From contig CAYOJD010000055.1 in assembly GCA_964404205.1 (NCBI GenBank), positions 1-20,408 of the forward strand: a stretch of 20,408 nucleotides of DNA, in the 5' to 3' direction. Numbering within the stretch: position 1 is the first letter of the stretch; each line of letters starts with the position of its first letter. The notes below the pieces were generated by a model. It searched no databases. It worked only from the letters and a program-made list of their open reading frames with translations, and was not told the DNA's origin. Source of the DNA: CAZWBR01 sp964404205. GTDB lineage: Bacteria > Bacteroidota > Bacteroidia > Bacteroidales > Prolixibacteraceae. Positions 8,079 through 13,930 of the stretch are shown here, piece after piece. Position numbers and translations under genes: made by a program.

Positions 8079-8109
8079 CAAAATTAAGAATGCCACATCT
8101 CTCCCCCAA
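8079..8109 (-). promoter_or_regulatory. Promoter of the thioredoxin/flavoprotein operon
   Basis: On the minus strand a perfect -7 box TAATTTTG (8086 to 8079) is preceded, after 20 nt, by TTG (8109 to 8107). Transcription would begin near 8074, about 10 nt before the ATG at 8064. Confidence 0.5.
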
Positions 8110-8141
8110 TTTTTTGTCATTGTAGTAATGCTGTGGCACAA

Positions 8142-8155
8142 TTGAGATAGCTCAA
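8142..8155. promoter_or_regulatory. FNR/CRP-box-like palindrome between the redox operon and the Crp/Fnr gene
   Basis: TTGAGATAGCTCAA is a perfect inverted repeat (TTGAG-N4-CTCAA). It has the TTGA-N6-TCAA half-site layout of FNR boxes. It lies in the 197-bp divergent spacer, centred about 74 bp upstream of the predicted start of the minus-strand operon. That is the usual place for class I activation. It is about 91 bp upstream of the likely plus-strand start. Binding by the adjacent regulator is inferred. Confidence 0.4.
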
Positions 8156-8225
8156 CTTTTTTATTGACATAGATTGATCGTTGCAGAACCCAGTAGGCAG
8201 GAGACACAAAGCCCGGATTAAATAT

Positions 8226-8233
8226 TATTTTTG
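8226..8233 (+). promoter_or_regulatory. Candidate -7 box of the Crp/Fnr gene
   Basis: TATTTTTG fits TAnnTTTG and lies 29 nt before the ATG at 8262. No good -33 element is visible, which would be consistent with an activator-dependent promoter. Confidence 0.35.
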
Positions 8234-8261
8234 TAACCAACGATATACAAATGGAAACCCG

Positions 8262-8957
8262 ATGAAAACCATTGCAGAAACCGACGGCGATTTTATTTGC
8301 GATATTCAGGCGCCTTGCTTTCAACTGCTCTCAGCTGAGGAGGCGGAGTTGATCCGTTCCTGTAAAACACAGGTGCTTTTTCACAAAGGCGAAAACCTGA
8401 CCAAGCAAGGTGCTTTTGCATCGTATGTGTTGTTTGTGATTAACGGTTTTGCAAAGCAATATGTCGAGGGGAACAGCAAATACAACCAAAATTTGCGGAT
8501 TATCAAACCCGGCGAGTTTGTCGGACTTTCATCGGTATTCGGGGAAAACAGGTTCGATTATTCGGCGGTAGCCATCACCGAAACACAGGTGTATTTGATT
8601 GAAAAAGATGCGTTAATCAATGTGTCGAAGCAAAATGGGCTCTTTTCGTTCAATATGATGCGACGTTATGTCGAAGAAAATTCAAGCCTTTTTGAAACGA
8701 TTCGGGTGTTGACATTCAAGCAAATGAACGGACGCATGGCCGACACCTTGCTCTATCTTACCTCCGAACAGTTCAACGGCAACGATATCACCTCTTTGCT
8801 TACGCGAAAAGAAATAGCCGAATTTTCGGGGTTATCAACCGAGAGCACGGTGAAAATCCTGAAAAATTTGGAAAAAGAGGGATTGATAGCCCTCAGCGAA
8901 AAAAACATTGGGGTGTTAAACCGCCCGAAACTGGAAGAGATTAGCCGGATTGGCTAA
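8262..8957 (+). CDS. Crp/Fnr family transcriptional regulator (231 aa)
   Basis: DNA-binding regulator with an N-terminal cyclic-nucleotide-binding-type beta barrel (about 25-140: VLFHKGENLTKQGAFASYVL, IIKPGEFVGLSSVF, TETQVYLIEKDAL). A dimer helix follows, then a winged helix at about 160-225 with recognition segment LTRKEIAEFSGLSTESTVKI. Three cysteines (C13, C19, C34) lie near the N-terminus. They are not in the FNR spacing, and no heme or iron-sulfur site can be claimed. I chose M at 8262 (MKTIAETDGDF). A longer reading frame from 8181 runs through the predicted promoter and adds residues unlike the family. It is divergent from the redox operon and convergent with the DUF302 gene (18 bp apart), so both neighbouring units are candidate targets. 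The ligand or signal is unknown. Confidence 0.9.
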   Translation: MKTIAETDGDFICDIQAPCFQLLSAEEAELIRSCKTQVLFHKGENLTKQGAFASYVLFVINGFAKQYVEGNSKYNQNLRIIKPGEFVGLSSVFGENRFDYSAVAITETQVYLIEKDALINVSKQNGLFSFNMMRRYVEENSSLFETIRVLTFKQMNGRMADTLLYLTSEQFNGNDITSLLTRKEIAEFSGLSTESTVKILKNLEKEGLIALSEKNIGVLNRPKLEEISRIG

Positions 8958-8975
8958 CTCTCTCTGTTTCATATC

Positions 8976-9387
8976 TCAGTTCGATTGTAAGATTACTTCC
9001 GCAACAATCTCATCAATTTCCAATGCTGCCTGGCTCATGATATCAATGGTCGATGGAGGCATGGCCGCCGCCAGGGCATGGCCGTTAATCATCGAAATAT
9101 AGATTTTTCCATCCTCTTTCTCATAAACCGAAATGCGGCAAGGCATCATTACCGAGGCAATGCGCCCGTGGTTTTTCTCGAGNNNNNNNNNNCGAATATT
9201 GTGGCTTGCAGATTTCAATAATCTTTACCGGCTTAACCGTTTTGCCCGATTTAGCCAGCGTTTGCTGCAAGTCGTGATTGGCCGGATTGCCCCAACTGCG
9301 TGCTGTTGCCAGTTCTATTAGCTTCCCGACAGTCGTGTCGAAATCAAACCGACTCTCTTTTTCGATAATCAAATCTTTGGTTTCCAT
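8976..9387 (-). CDS. DUF302 domain protein, interrupted by an assembly gap
   Basis: One gene split by the N run at 9183-9192. The N-terminal half (from METKDLIIEKESRFDFDTT at 9387) reaches KIIEICKPQYS just before the gap. The C-terminal half resumes with LEKNHGRIASVMMPCRISVY and ends at 8976. Both match the DUF302 pattern (Cys in EICKP, MPCRISVYE, ISMINGHALAA). The two halves are out of phase by one base only because the N run is 10 long. A true gap whose length is a multiple of three would restore a protein of about 137 aa. It is the last gene of the peptide/radical SAM operon, 23 bp after the thioredoxin-reductase fusion. DUF302 proteins have no settled biochemical function; they often occur near sulfur and redox genes. 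No signal peptide is present. Confidence 0.85.
9183..9192. other. Assembly gap (10 N)
   Basis: Ten undetermined bases inside the DUF302 gene. The round number and the one-base phase shift across it suggest a placeholder of arbitrary length. Confidence 0.98.
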
Positions 9388-9410
9388 TTGGATAATTTTT
9401 GAAGAAACGG

Positions 9411-10679
9411 TTAATTTAGTTCACGGGCAATCGAGATGGCTGCAATAGTCCCGTCGGCTACTGCAGTAGTAATCTGACGGTATTTTTTGCTGATAATATC
9501 GCCAACGGCATACACATCGGGCAAACTGGTCCGCATATCTTCATCGGTTTTGATGTAGCCCCATTTGTCGAGATTGAGCCTGTCGTGGAAAAGGGCCGTA
9601 TTGGGTTTCATGCCAATGAAAATAAAAGCTCCGTCGCTGACCAGTTCTTTGCTTTCTTTGGTTTTCAAATCCTCGACTACCACGACTATTTTATCGCCTT
9701 CGCGGCGGAAAGCACGTGGTTCATGTTCGAATTTGACATTGATTTTGGGATTGGCCAATACCTTTTCCTGAGCCGTTTTGTTGGCTGTAAAGGTATCGAA
9801 CTGATGGACAATGGTCACTTTCGATGCAAATTTGGCAATGAAATCCGATTCTTCGACAGCCGAATTTCCACCACCTATCACGATGGCTTCCTTATCGACA
9901 AAATATTTGGCATCGCAGGTGGCACAATAGGATATCCCTTTGCCTTTCAGCTCTTTTTCACCATCAGCACCGGTCAGGTTGGGCGATGTTCCGGTCGCAA
10001 TAATTATCTTTTTGGCCCGTAGCGTTTCGAAATCATCGATTACCACCTCTTTGTGGATCAGGTCGACTTTTGTTACATCGACGGCCACTTTGTAGGCTGT
10101 GCCACAGGCTTTGGTTTGCTCCGACATATTGTGCGACAGCATGTAGCCTTTTTGTGGTTCAATAAAACCGGGATAGTTCGACACCTCGTGAGTGGTCGAA
10201 ACATGGCCGCCGGGCAATGCGATGTCGACCAGAACGGTGTTAATCTTAGCCTGACAAAGATAAAGCCCGGCAGTAAGCCCGCCCGGACCGGCTCCAAGAA
10301 TAATGACATCGTATTCGGAAACCGAGGGTTTGATTTGTGCAGCAATTGCATTTGCCCTCTCCACCGATACCATGCTGTTGAGCGCGGTAACGATATCGCT
10401 TCGCTTAACCCCTCCTGCCAACCTTTCGGCCACCTCTTTTCCGTTGTCGAAAAAAAGCAAAGTAGGCGACGACTTGACGCTTAGCTGGTCAGCCAACTCA
10501 CGATTTTGCTGACGGAATATCTTCAGAAACTTGATATCGGTGCCGTAGAGTTCGGCCAGCGACTCAAATTTTGGGGCCAAAGCTTCGCATGGAGGACACT
10601 CGGTCGAGTAAAAGTCGAGAACAACTTTTCCTCCGTTTAATACCTCTTTCTGAAAATCCACTGCATTAATCTCTTTCAT
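9411..10679 (-). CDS. Thioredoxin-thioredoxin reductase fusion (422 aa)
   Basis: A single protein that carries both an electron donor flavoprotein and its thioredoxin. Residues 1-105 are a thioredoxin domain with active site YSTECPPCEAL (C28, C31) and cis-proline SSPTLLFFDNGKEV. Residues 121-422 are a thioredoxin reductase: FAD motif ILGAGPGGLTAGLY (127-140), redox pair CATC (252-255), nucleotide motif IGGGNSAVEES (268-278), and the final FAD motif PDVYAVGDI. The well-known fusion in Mycobacterium leprae has the thioredoxin at the C-terminus; here it is at the N-terminus. The HRRxxxR patch that binds the NADPH phosphate in E. coli TrxB reads HQFDTFTANK here, so the electron donor may not be NADPH. 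It follows the radical SAM gene by 12 bp and probably reduces disulfides for that pathway. Confidence 0.92.
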   Translation of the reverse strand: MKEINAVDFQKEVLNGGKVVLDFYSTECPPCEALAPKFESLAELYGTDIKFLKIFRQQNRELADQLSVKSSPTLLFFDNGKEVAERLAGGVKRSDIVTALNSMVSVERANAIAAQIKPSVSEYDVIILGAGPGGLTAGLYLCQAKINTVLVDIALPGGHVSTTHEVSNYPGFIEPQKGYMLSHNMSEQTKACGTAYKVAVDVTKVDLIHKEVVIDDFETLRAKKIIIATGTSPNLTGADGEKELKGKGISYCATCDAKYFVDKEAIVIGGGNSAVEESDFIAKFASKVTIVHQFDTFTANKTAQEKVLANPKINVKFEHEPRAFRREGDKIVVVVEDLKTKESKELVSDGAFIFIGMKPNTALFHDRLNLDKWGYIKTDEDMRTSLPDVYAVGDIISKKYRQITTAVADGTIAAISIARELN

Positions 10680-10691
10680 GACGATATGTTT

Positions 10692-12023
10692 TTAATCTTG
10701 TTCAACCTCTTTAAAATAGGCGGCAAAACCCAACTCGAGCAAAGCTTTCACGGGACGGCAGTCGGGTGAAAGAATCTTTCCATTTTTGTTTTTGGCGACA
10801 GACCCGCAACCTCCGCCACAAGCCAATTGCACCGAACAATCTTTGCATTCTGGAATTGTCGTTACATCACGCGACTCCCATTGTTGGATCAATGGTTGAT
10901 TTTTGCTGATCACGGGCCAGAAGGTGCCCAGCGCCTCTTCGCTTTTGCCCACAGTCGCTGTGCAGGAATAGATGGTCCCAGTATAGTCGAAAGCCCATTC
11001 CGATTTGCAGGCAGGGCAGGCATCGAACAGTGGATCAGGCAGGCGGCCATGCTCGTTCAGGTATTTGGCCACCGAATAGGCAGGTTTGTAAAACTGGCTG
11101 ATGTGAGGATACTGTTCGGTTAGCTGATAAATCGATTCATAAAGCGAAATCCTTGTAAATAGCTTATCTGGAGTCGATTGGCAATGGTGAAGCTCATAAT
11201 TCCTGCCAATTTGAGTTTTGAAAAGCGGATGCGAAGTCCAGCCTCTCTCAATGGCATAAGTGGCCAGGGCAGGAAGGTTACTGATATTCTCTTTGTCGAC
11301 AACCATGCGGAGGTTCACCGGCATGTTGTTTTGCAGACAACTGTCAATTCCACGTACCACTGCTTCGAAGGTGGCACCACCTCCTTTCAGCATACGCCGC
11401 ATATTGTGAACCGATTCGGTCCCGTCGAGGGTAACCTGAATTTCGCGGATAAGCCCCTTTTTTAGGATGGGAATATAGTTTTCGAGGTGATAGCCATTGG
11501 TTACCACACATACTTCCACTTCTGCTTCGGCTGATTTGCCGATAAAATAGTCAACCAGTTGTCGCTGATGTGGTGTATGGAGCAAAGGCTCTCCGCCAAA
11601 AAGGGTAATATATTTTCGGCGATGAGTCAACTCTTTGTCGAGATAGACAAAAAAGGCATCGATCAACTGTTCGTTTGCACTACTGTTCGGGTTGGTATAT
11701 TCATCCTGATAGCAGTAGGAGCAGCCAAAGTTGCAACTGTAATTCATCACAAAGAAAAGCTGCACCTCTTCATCATCGCGCTGATCAGTGAAATCCCAGT
11801 ATTTTAGTCTGAAGTTTTTATCTTCCGAGCCCCTGTCGGTCAGATATCCTTTGGCTTGCAGGCTCTCCGTCAACTGATGGTCAATGGCAATGTCGCCGCC
11901 GTTTGTTAGTGTAGCGGCCTCGTTGGCAGTAAGCAAATCGGCTTCACCGCTCAGCAGGTTGACAATATAATAGTTGTCGGAATTCCTGACCTTGGAAATA
12001 ATGTTATGTTTCGAAAATGTCAT
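10692..12023 (-). CDS. Radical SAM/SPASM peptide-maturase-like protein (443 aa)
   Basis: Predicted enzyme that uses a 5'-deoxyadenosyl radical to modify a peptide or protein. The radical SAM site is SCNFGCSYCYQDEY (C97, C101, C104). ITLFGGEPLLH (around 147) is the GGE motif that contacts SAM. The C-terminal third is a SPASM domain for auxiliary iron-sulfur clusters. Its pattern is CPAC, then GTIYSCTATVG, then CKDCSVQLACGGGCG, then a last Cys in SPDCRPVK. The first 65 residues (YYIVNLLSGEADLLTANEAA ... LQAKGYLTD) look like the N-terminal recognition region common in peptide-modifying SPASM enzymes. A terminator and a 32-aa Cys-containing peptide gene lie directly upstream; that peptide is the obvious candidate substrate. 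The start has GAGG right before ATG. Anaerobic sulfatase maturases share the fold, but no sulfatase is present here. Confidence 0.9.
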   Translation of the reverse strand: MTFSKHNIISKVRNSDNYYIVNLLSGEADLLTANEAATLTNGGDIAIDHQLTESLQAKGYLTDRGSEDKNFRLKYWDFTDQRDDEEVQLFFVMNYSCNFGCSYCYQDEYTNPNSSANEQLIDAFFVYLDKELTHRRKYITLFGGEPLLHTPHQRQLVDYFIGKSAEAEVEVCVVTNGYHLENYIPILKKGLIREIQVTLDGTESVHNMRRMLKGGGATFEAVVRGIDSCLQNNMPVNLRMVVDKENISNLPALATYAIERGWTSHPLFKTQIGRNYELHHCQSTPDKLFTRISLYESIYQLTEQYPHISQFYKPAYSVAKYLNEHGRLPDPLFDACPACKSEWAFDYTGTIYSCTATVGKSEEALGTFWPVISKNQPLIQQWESRDVTTIPECKDCSVQLACGGGCGSVAKNKNGKILSPDCRPVKALLELGFAAYFKEVEQD

Positions 12024-12042
12024 TCCTCAATTTTGATGAAAT

Positions 12043-12084
12043 AAAAAAAGGTGCCTGCAACAGGAATCCCCGCTGACAAGCACC
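12043..12084 (-). terminator. Strong intrinsic terminator between the peptide gene and the radical SAM gene
   Basis: On the minus strand GGTGCTTG (12084 to 12077) pairs with CAGGCACC (12057 to 12050), with one G-U. Inside it CAGCGGG pairs with CCTGTTG around a GATT loop, with one bulged T between the two stems. Seven T follow (12049 to 12043). It starts 13 nt after the peptide stop and ends 19 nt before the radical SAM ATG. It would lower expression of the maturase relative to the peptide. Confidence 0.85.
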
Positions 12085-12097
12085 CTTGATAACAAAA

Positions 12098-12196
12098 TTA
12101 GTCGTGGCAGCCCACAACCGTTTTAGAGGTTTTGGCACAGCATTGTGCCACCACAGCTGCTGTTTTCACCTCTTGCTTCTTCACTAAACTCTTCAT
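12098..12196 (-). CDS. Candidate RiPP precursor or Cys-containing small peptide (32 aa)
   Basis: Short open reading frame from ATG at 12196 to TAA at 12098. It starts MKSLVKKQEVKTAAVVAQ and continues with CCAKTSKTVVGCHD. The first half is basic and leader-like; the second half carries C19, C20 and C30 plus a C-terminal His-Asp. It lies 60 bp after the ArsM-like gene and is followed by a strong terminator and then the radical SAM/SPASM gene. This is the layout expected of a ribosomally made peptide and its maturase, with the precursor made in excess. No Gly-Gly cleavage site, protease or transporter is seen in the window. There is no clear Shine-Dalgarno site, as is common here. I do not recognise the peptide family. 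Alternatives are a metal-binding peptide or a leader peptide of an attenuator. Confidence 0.7.
   Translation of the reverse strand: MKSLVKKQEVKTAAVVAQCCAKTSKTVVGCHD
12133..12150. repeat. Perfect inverted repeat centred on the Cys codons of the small peptide gene
   Basis: TGGCACA (12133-12139) and TGTGCCA (12144-12150) are exact complements around a 4-nt loop. The structure covers the consecutive Cys19 and Cys20 codons. It may be chance, or an RNA hairpin affecting translation. Confidence 0.55.
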
Positions 12197-12256
12197 AAAA
12201 AATGATTTTTGAGTGAACGAATATAATTGCTTGTTAAAGCCTGATTGAAGTTTGGA

Positions 12257-12904
12257 CTAACGTCCGCAATTGCACCCCGAGGGCTTTTTGCCGGCGATGG
12301 TAAAACTGCAAACGGTTGTTTTGCCTTTCGGATAGGGGGCCGATTCTTCAAGAATCTCGATTGTACTGAAGCCGGCATGAGCCAGGGTCTTCATATACTC
12401 CTCGCGTGTTACGGCACCGGCCCAACATTCGGCTACTGCCTGCGGGTCGTTGCGGTACATTTCGTCAATGGGTTCAGTCGAATAGATATCGCTGACCACA
12501 AAGCGGCCTCCTTTTTTCAATATCCTGAAAACCTCGTTCCATACGGCCTGTTTGTCGGCTGCATGATTGATGGTACAGTTCGAAATCACCAGATGGGCTG
12601 TTTTATCGGGCAAATCCAACTTTTCCAGTTCGCAGGGAATAAATTTTACGTTGGCGATACCAAATTTTTCGGCATTGGCACGGGCTTTATCCAACATCCC
12701 GTCCGAGATGTCAATTCCATATACAAACCCATCGGCACCAACTTCTTCGGCCATGCGCAACACATCGGTGCCGCGGCCACTGCCCAAATCGACGCAAACC
12801 TCACCTAATGCTGGTTTTGCATAATTTATGGCCCCGCCGCACGAGAGGCAACAATCGGAGGCGGCCAGTTCGCTGTATCGTTTATTGATGGCTGTAAATT
12901 CCAT
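12257..12904 (-). CDS. arsM: ArsM-like SAM-dependent methyltransferase (215 aa)
   Basis: Class I methyltransferase resembling arsenite methyltransferase, which methylates As(III) bound by cysteines using SAM and needs thiol reductants such as thioredoxin. The SAM motif is VDLGSGRGTDVL (38-49), with acidic D65 in YGIDIS. Cysteines at ArsM-like places are CCLSC (18, 19, 22), C110 in ISNCTINHAADK, and C160 in ECWAGAVTREEY. The last two motifs correspond to the NC-x-IN-x-x-DK and C-x-GA motifs of ArsM. C91, C199 and a terminal CNCG are extra. The length is shorter than eukaryotic ArsM (about 350-400 aa) but fits small bacterial forms. It lies 46 bp after the DUF6132-like gene and 60 bp before the peptide gene. 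The substrate could be arsenic, another metalloid, or the peptide itself. Confidence 0.75.
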   Translation of the reverse strand: MEFTAINKRYSELAASDCCLSCGGAINYAKPALGEVCVDLGSGRGTDVLRMAEEVGADGFVYGIDISDGMLDKARANAEKFGIANVKFIPCELEKLDLPDKTAHLVISNCTINHAADKQAVWNEVFRILKKGGRFVVSDIYSTEPIDEMYRNDPQAVAECWAGAVTREEYMKTLAHAGFSTIEILEESAPYPKGKTTVCSFTIAGKKPSGCNCGR

Positions 12905-12950
12905 ATCCTGATTTATAGCTTTAAATTTAAGAAAAATCTGAATGGGTTGT

Positions 12951-13205
12951 TCAACTGCAACTGCTGCATGGGCGTTTTACCATAAAGTAACCCCAGAAGG
13001 CCCCCATAGTCAGATAACTCCAGGTTTGCGATGAAAAAGCACAGGGAGTCGTTTCGCAACCATGGAAATAGTAGATCAGACCGCCGCCCAATGCGCCACC
13101 GACTATCCCGACAAAAGGTTTCCAGAAATATCCCGAAAGGATGAATTCCTTGAAGTTCTTTGGTTTCGTATTGACGGTGCAGTTATTATTGCCTGATAAA
13201 TTCAT
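12951..13205 (-). CDS. Small membrane protein, DUF6132-like (84 aa)
   Basis: Short protein with two predicted membrane helices: FWKPFVGIVGGALGGGLIYY at about 28-47, and a second around YLTMGAFWGYFMV at about 63-75. Between them is a Cys-bearing loop GCETTPCAFSS, and the C-terminus ends KRPCSSCS. This layout (KPF-x-GxxxGAxxGxxYY, GC-x4-C, a second hydrophobic segment starting from YLTMGAFWG) resembles DUF6132, a Bacteroidota family of unknown function. I chose the ATG at 13205. A GTG seven codons earlier lies inside the predicted -7 promoter box and so cannot be the start. It is the first gene of the minus-strand cluster leading to the methyltransferase and peptide genes. The four conserved-looking cysteines suggest a redox or metal role at the membrane, which is only a guess. 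Confidence 0.72.
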   Translation of the reverse strand: MNLSGNNNCTVNTKPKNFKEFILSGYFWKPFVGIVGGALGGGLIYYFHGCETTPCAFSSQTWSYLTMGAFWGYFMVKRPCSSCS

Positions 13206-13225
13206 TGTCGAAAAGTTTTGAAGCA

Positions 13226-13257
13226 CAAAAATAGGAATATATTTATTTAAATCGCAA
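13226..13257 (-). promoter_or_regulatory. Promoter of the DUF6132/ArsM/peptide cluster
   Basis: On the minus strand a perfect -7 box TATTTTTG (13233 to 13226) is preceded, after 21 nt, by TTG (13257 to 13255). The predicted transcript starts near 13221, about 16 nt before the ATG at 13205. Confidence 0.5.
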
Positions 13258-13260
13258 TAG

Positions 13261-13287
13261 TATCACTTAAATCTTTTTAATATCACT
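13261..13287. repeat. Direct repeat TATCACT, possible operator
   Basis: TATCACT occurs at 13261-13267 and again at 13281-13287, exactly 20 bp apart (about two helical turns). Both copies lie in the divergent spacer between the minus-strand cluster promoter and the zinc-ribbon gene; the second touches that gene's -7 box. Confidence 0.35.
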
Positions 13288-13294
13288 ATTTTTG
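13287..13294 (+). promoter_or_regulatory. Candidate -7 box of the zinc-ribbon gene
   Basis: TATTTTTG matches TAnnTTTG and lies 22 nt before the ATG at 13316. No TTG is seen at the -33 position. Confidence 0.4.
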
Positions 13295-13315
13295 TAGCCG
13301 ATTGATACAGAACAA

Positions 13316-13750
13316 ATGGCCACGATTCTGAATAAGGACCTTTCGGACGAGGAGCTGGGTTTGCTTTTTGCCAGCGACGAAAAATGCCTCGAACTGCTTG
13401 CTTCGATGAAGTGGGAGGAGGGTTTTGTCTGCCGGAAATGTGGCAACGAAAACTGGTGTCCGGGTAAATCGCCCCACTCGCGCCGCTGCACCCGTTGCAA
13501 AATGGAGGAATCGGCTTCGGCGGCAACGGTTTTTCACAACTGTAAGTTTCCGGTGAGCAAGGCATTTTATATCGCGTGGCATGTCTGCAAGAAGCGCGAA
13601 AATATATCGAGCTACGAGTTTGCCCGCCGACTTTCGCTGCGCCAGATGACCTGCAGGAACTTTAAAAAGAAGATATCGGTTGCACTGGATAACCTTCAAA
13701 CCCTAACCGAGGCCGAAAAAAACTCCATTCAGCAGTTGCTCGGCTCGTAA
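13316..13750 (+). CDS. Orphan IS1595-type zinc-ribbon protein (144 aa)
   Basis: Resembles only the N-terminal zinc-ribbon part of IS1595/ISXO2-type transposases. The pattern CRKCGNENWCPGK ... SRRCTRCKMEESASAATVFH gives zinc ligands C39, C42, C58 and C61. A helical segment follows (FPVSKAFYIAWHVCKKRENI, SSYEFARRLSLRQMTCRNFK) like the helix-turn region of these proteins. The DDE catalytic domain is absent, and the protein ends naturally with a stop after a charged tail. No transposase remnant or terminal inverted repeat is seen nearby. It has its own promoter-like box and stands divergent from the peptide cluster, 180 bp before the hydrogenase operon. A DNA-binding regulator recruited from a transposase is plausible. 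No specific function is established. Confidence 0.8.
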   Translation: MATILNKDLSDEELGLLFASDEKCLELLASMKWEEGFVCRKCGNENWCPGKSPHSRRCTRCKMEESASAATVFHNCKFPVSKAFYIAWHVCKKRENISSYEFARRLSLRQMTCRNFKKKISVALDNLQTLTEAEKNSIQQLLGS

Positions 13751-13814
13751 CCCGTGAGCCTGATTCCGGAGGTTAAATTTTCTCCAAAAACCATTACAAA
13801 AATCAGCTTCTGAT

Positions 13815-13827
13815 TGATTATAAATCA
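13815..13827. promoter_or_regulatory. Inverted repeat upstream of the hydrogenase operon
   Basis: TGATT-ATA-AATCA is a perfect 5-bp inverted repeat. It sits just before a weak -7-like sequence TAACTTTA (13829-13836), about 100 nt ahead of hydC. It could be an operator; AT-rich chance repeats of this size are common. Confidence 0.25.
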
Positions 13828-13930
13828 CTAACTTTATGAAGATAAGCTTCGCATAACGGAAGCCTTTCCCTGATTTGCTGCAATTGCGTTTCGATATATA
13901 ACCAACTAAACAAACAGCGGAGGAGCGACT

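Noticed and set aside
8976..9387. Two overlapping genes on the minus strand (9121-9387 and 8976-9218).
   Set aside because: Both are pieces of one DUF302 protein; the overlap arises only because translation runs through the N run in two phases.
10692..12023. Radical SAM gene as an arsenosugar or arsinothricin enzyme (ArsS/ArsL), or as a sulfatase maturase.
   Set aside because: It has a full C-terminal SPASM cysteine pattern, which those arsenic enzymes lack, and no sulfatase is nearby; a peptide gene is.
12951..13226. GTG start at 13226 for the DUF6132-like gene.
   Set aside because: It overlaps the perfect TATTTTTG -7 box, so it would lie upstream of the transcript start.
13316..13750. An insertion sequence around the zinc-ribbon gene.
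   Set aside because: No DDE domain, no terminal inverted repeats and no target duplication could be found by eye.
13743..13761. GGCTC/GAGCC hairpin after the zinc-ribbon gene as a terminator.
   Set aside because: Only a 5-bp stem with a 9-nt loop and no T run after it.
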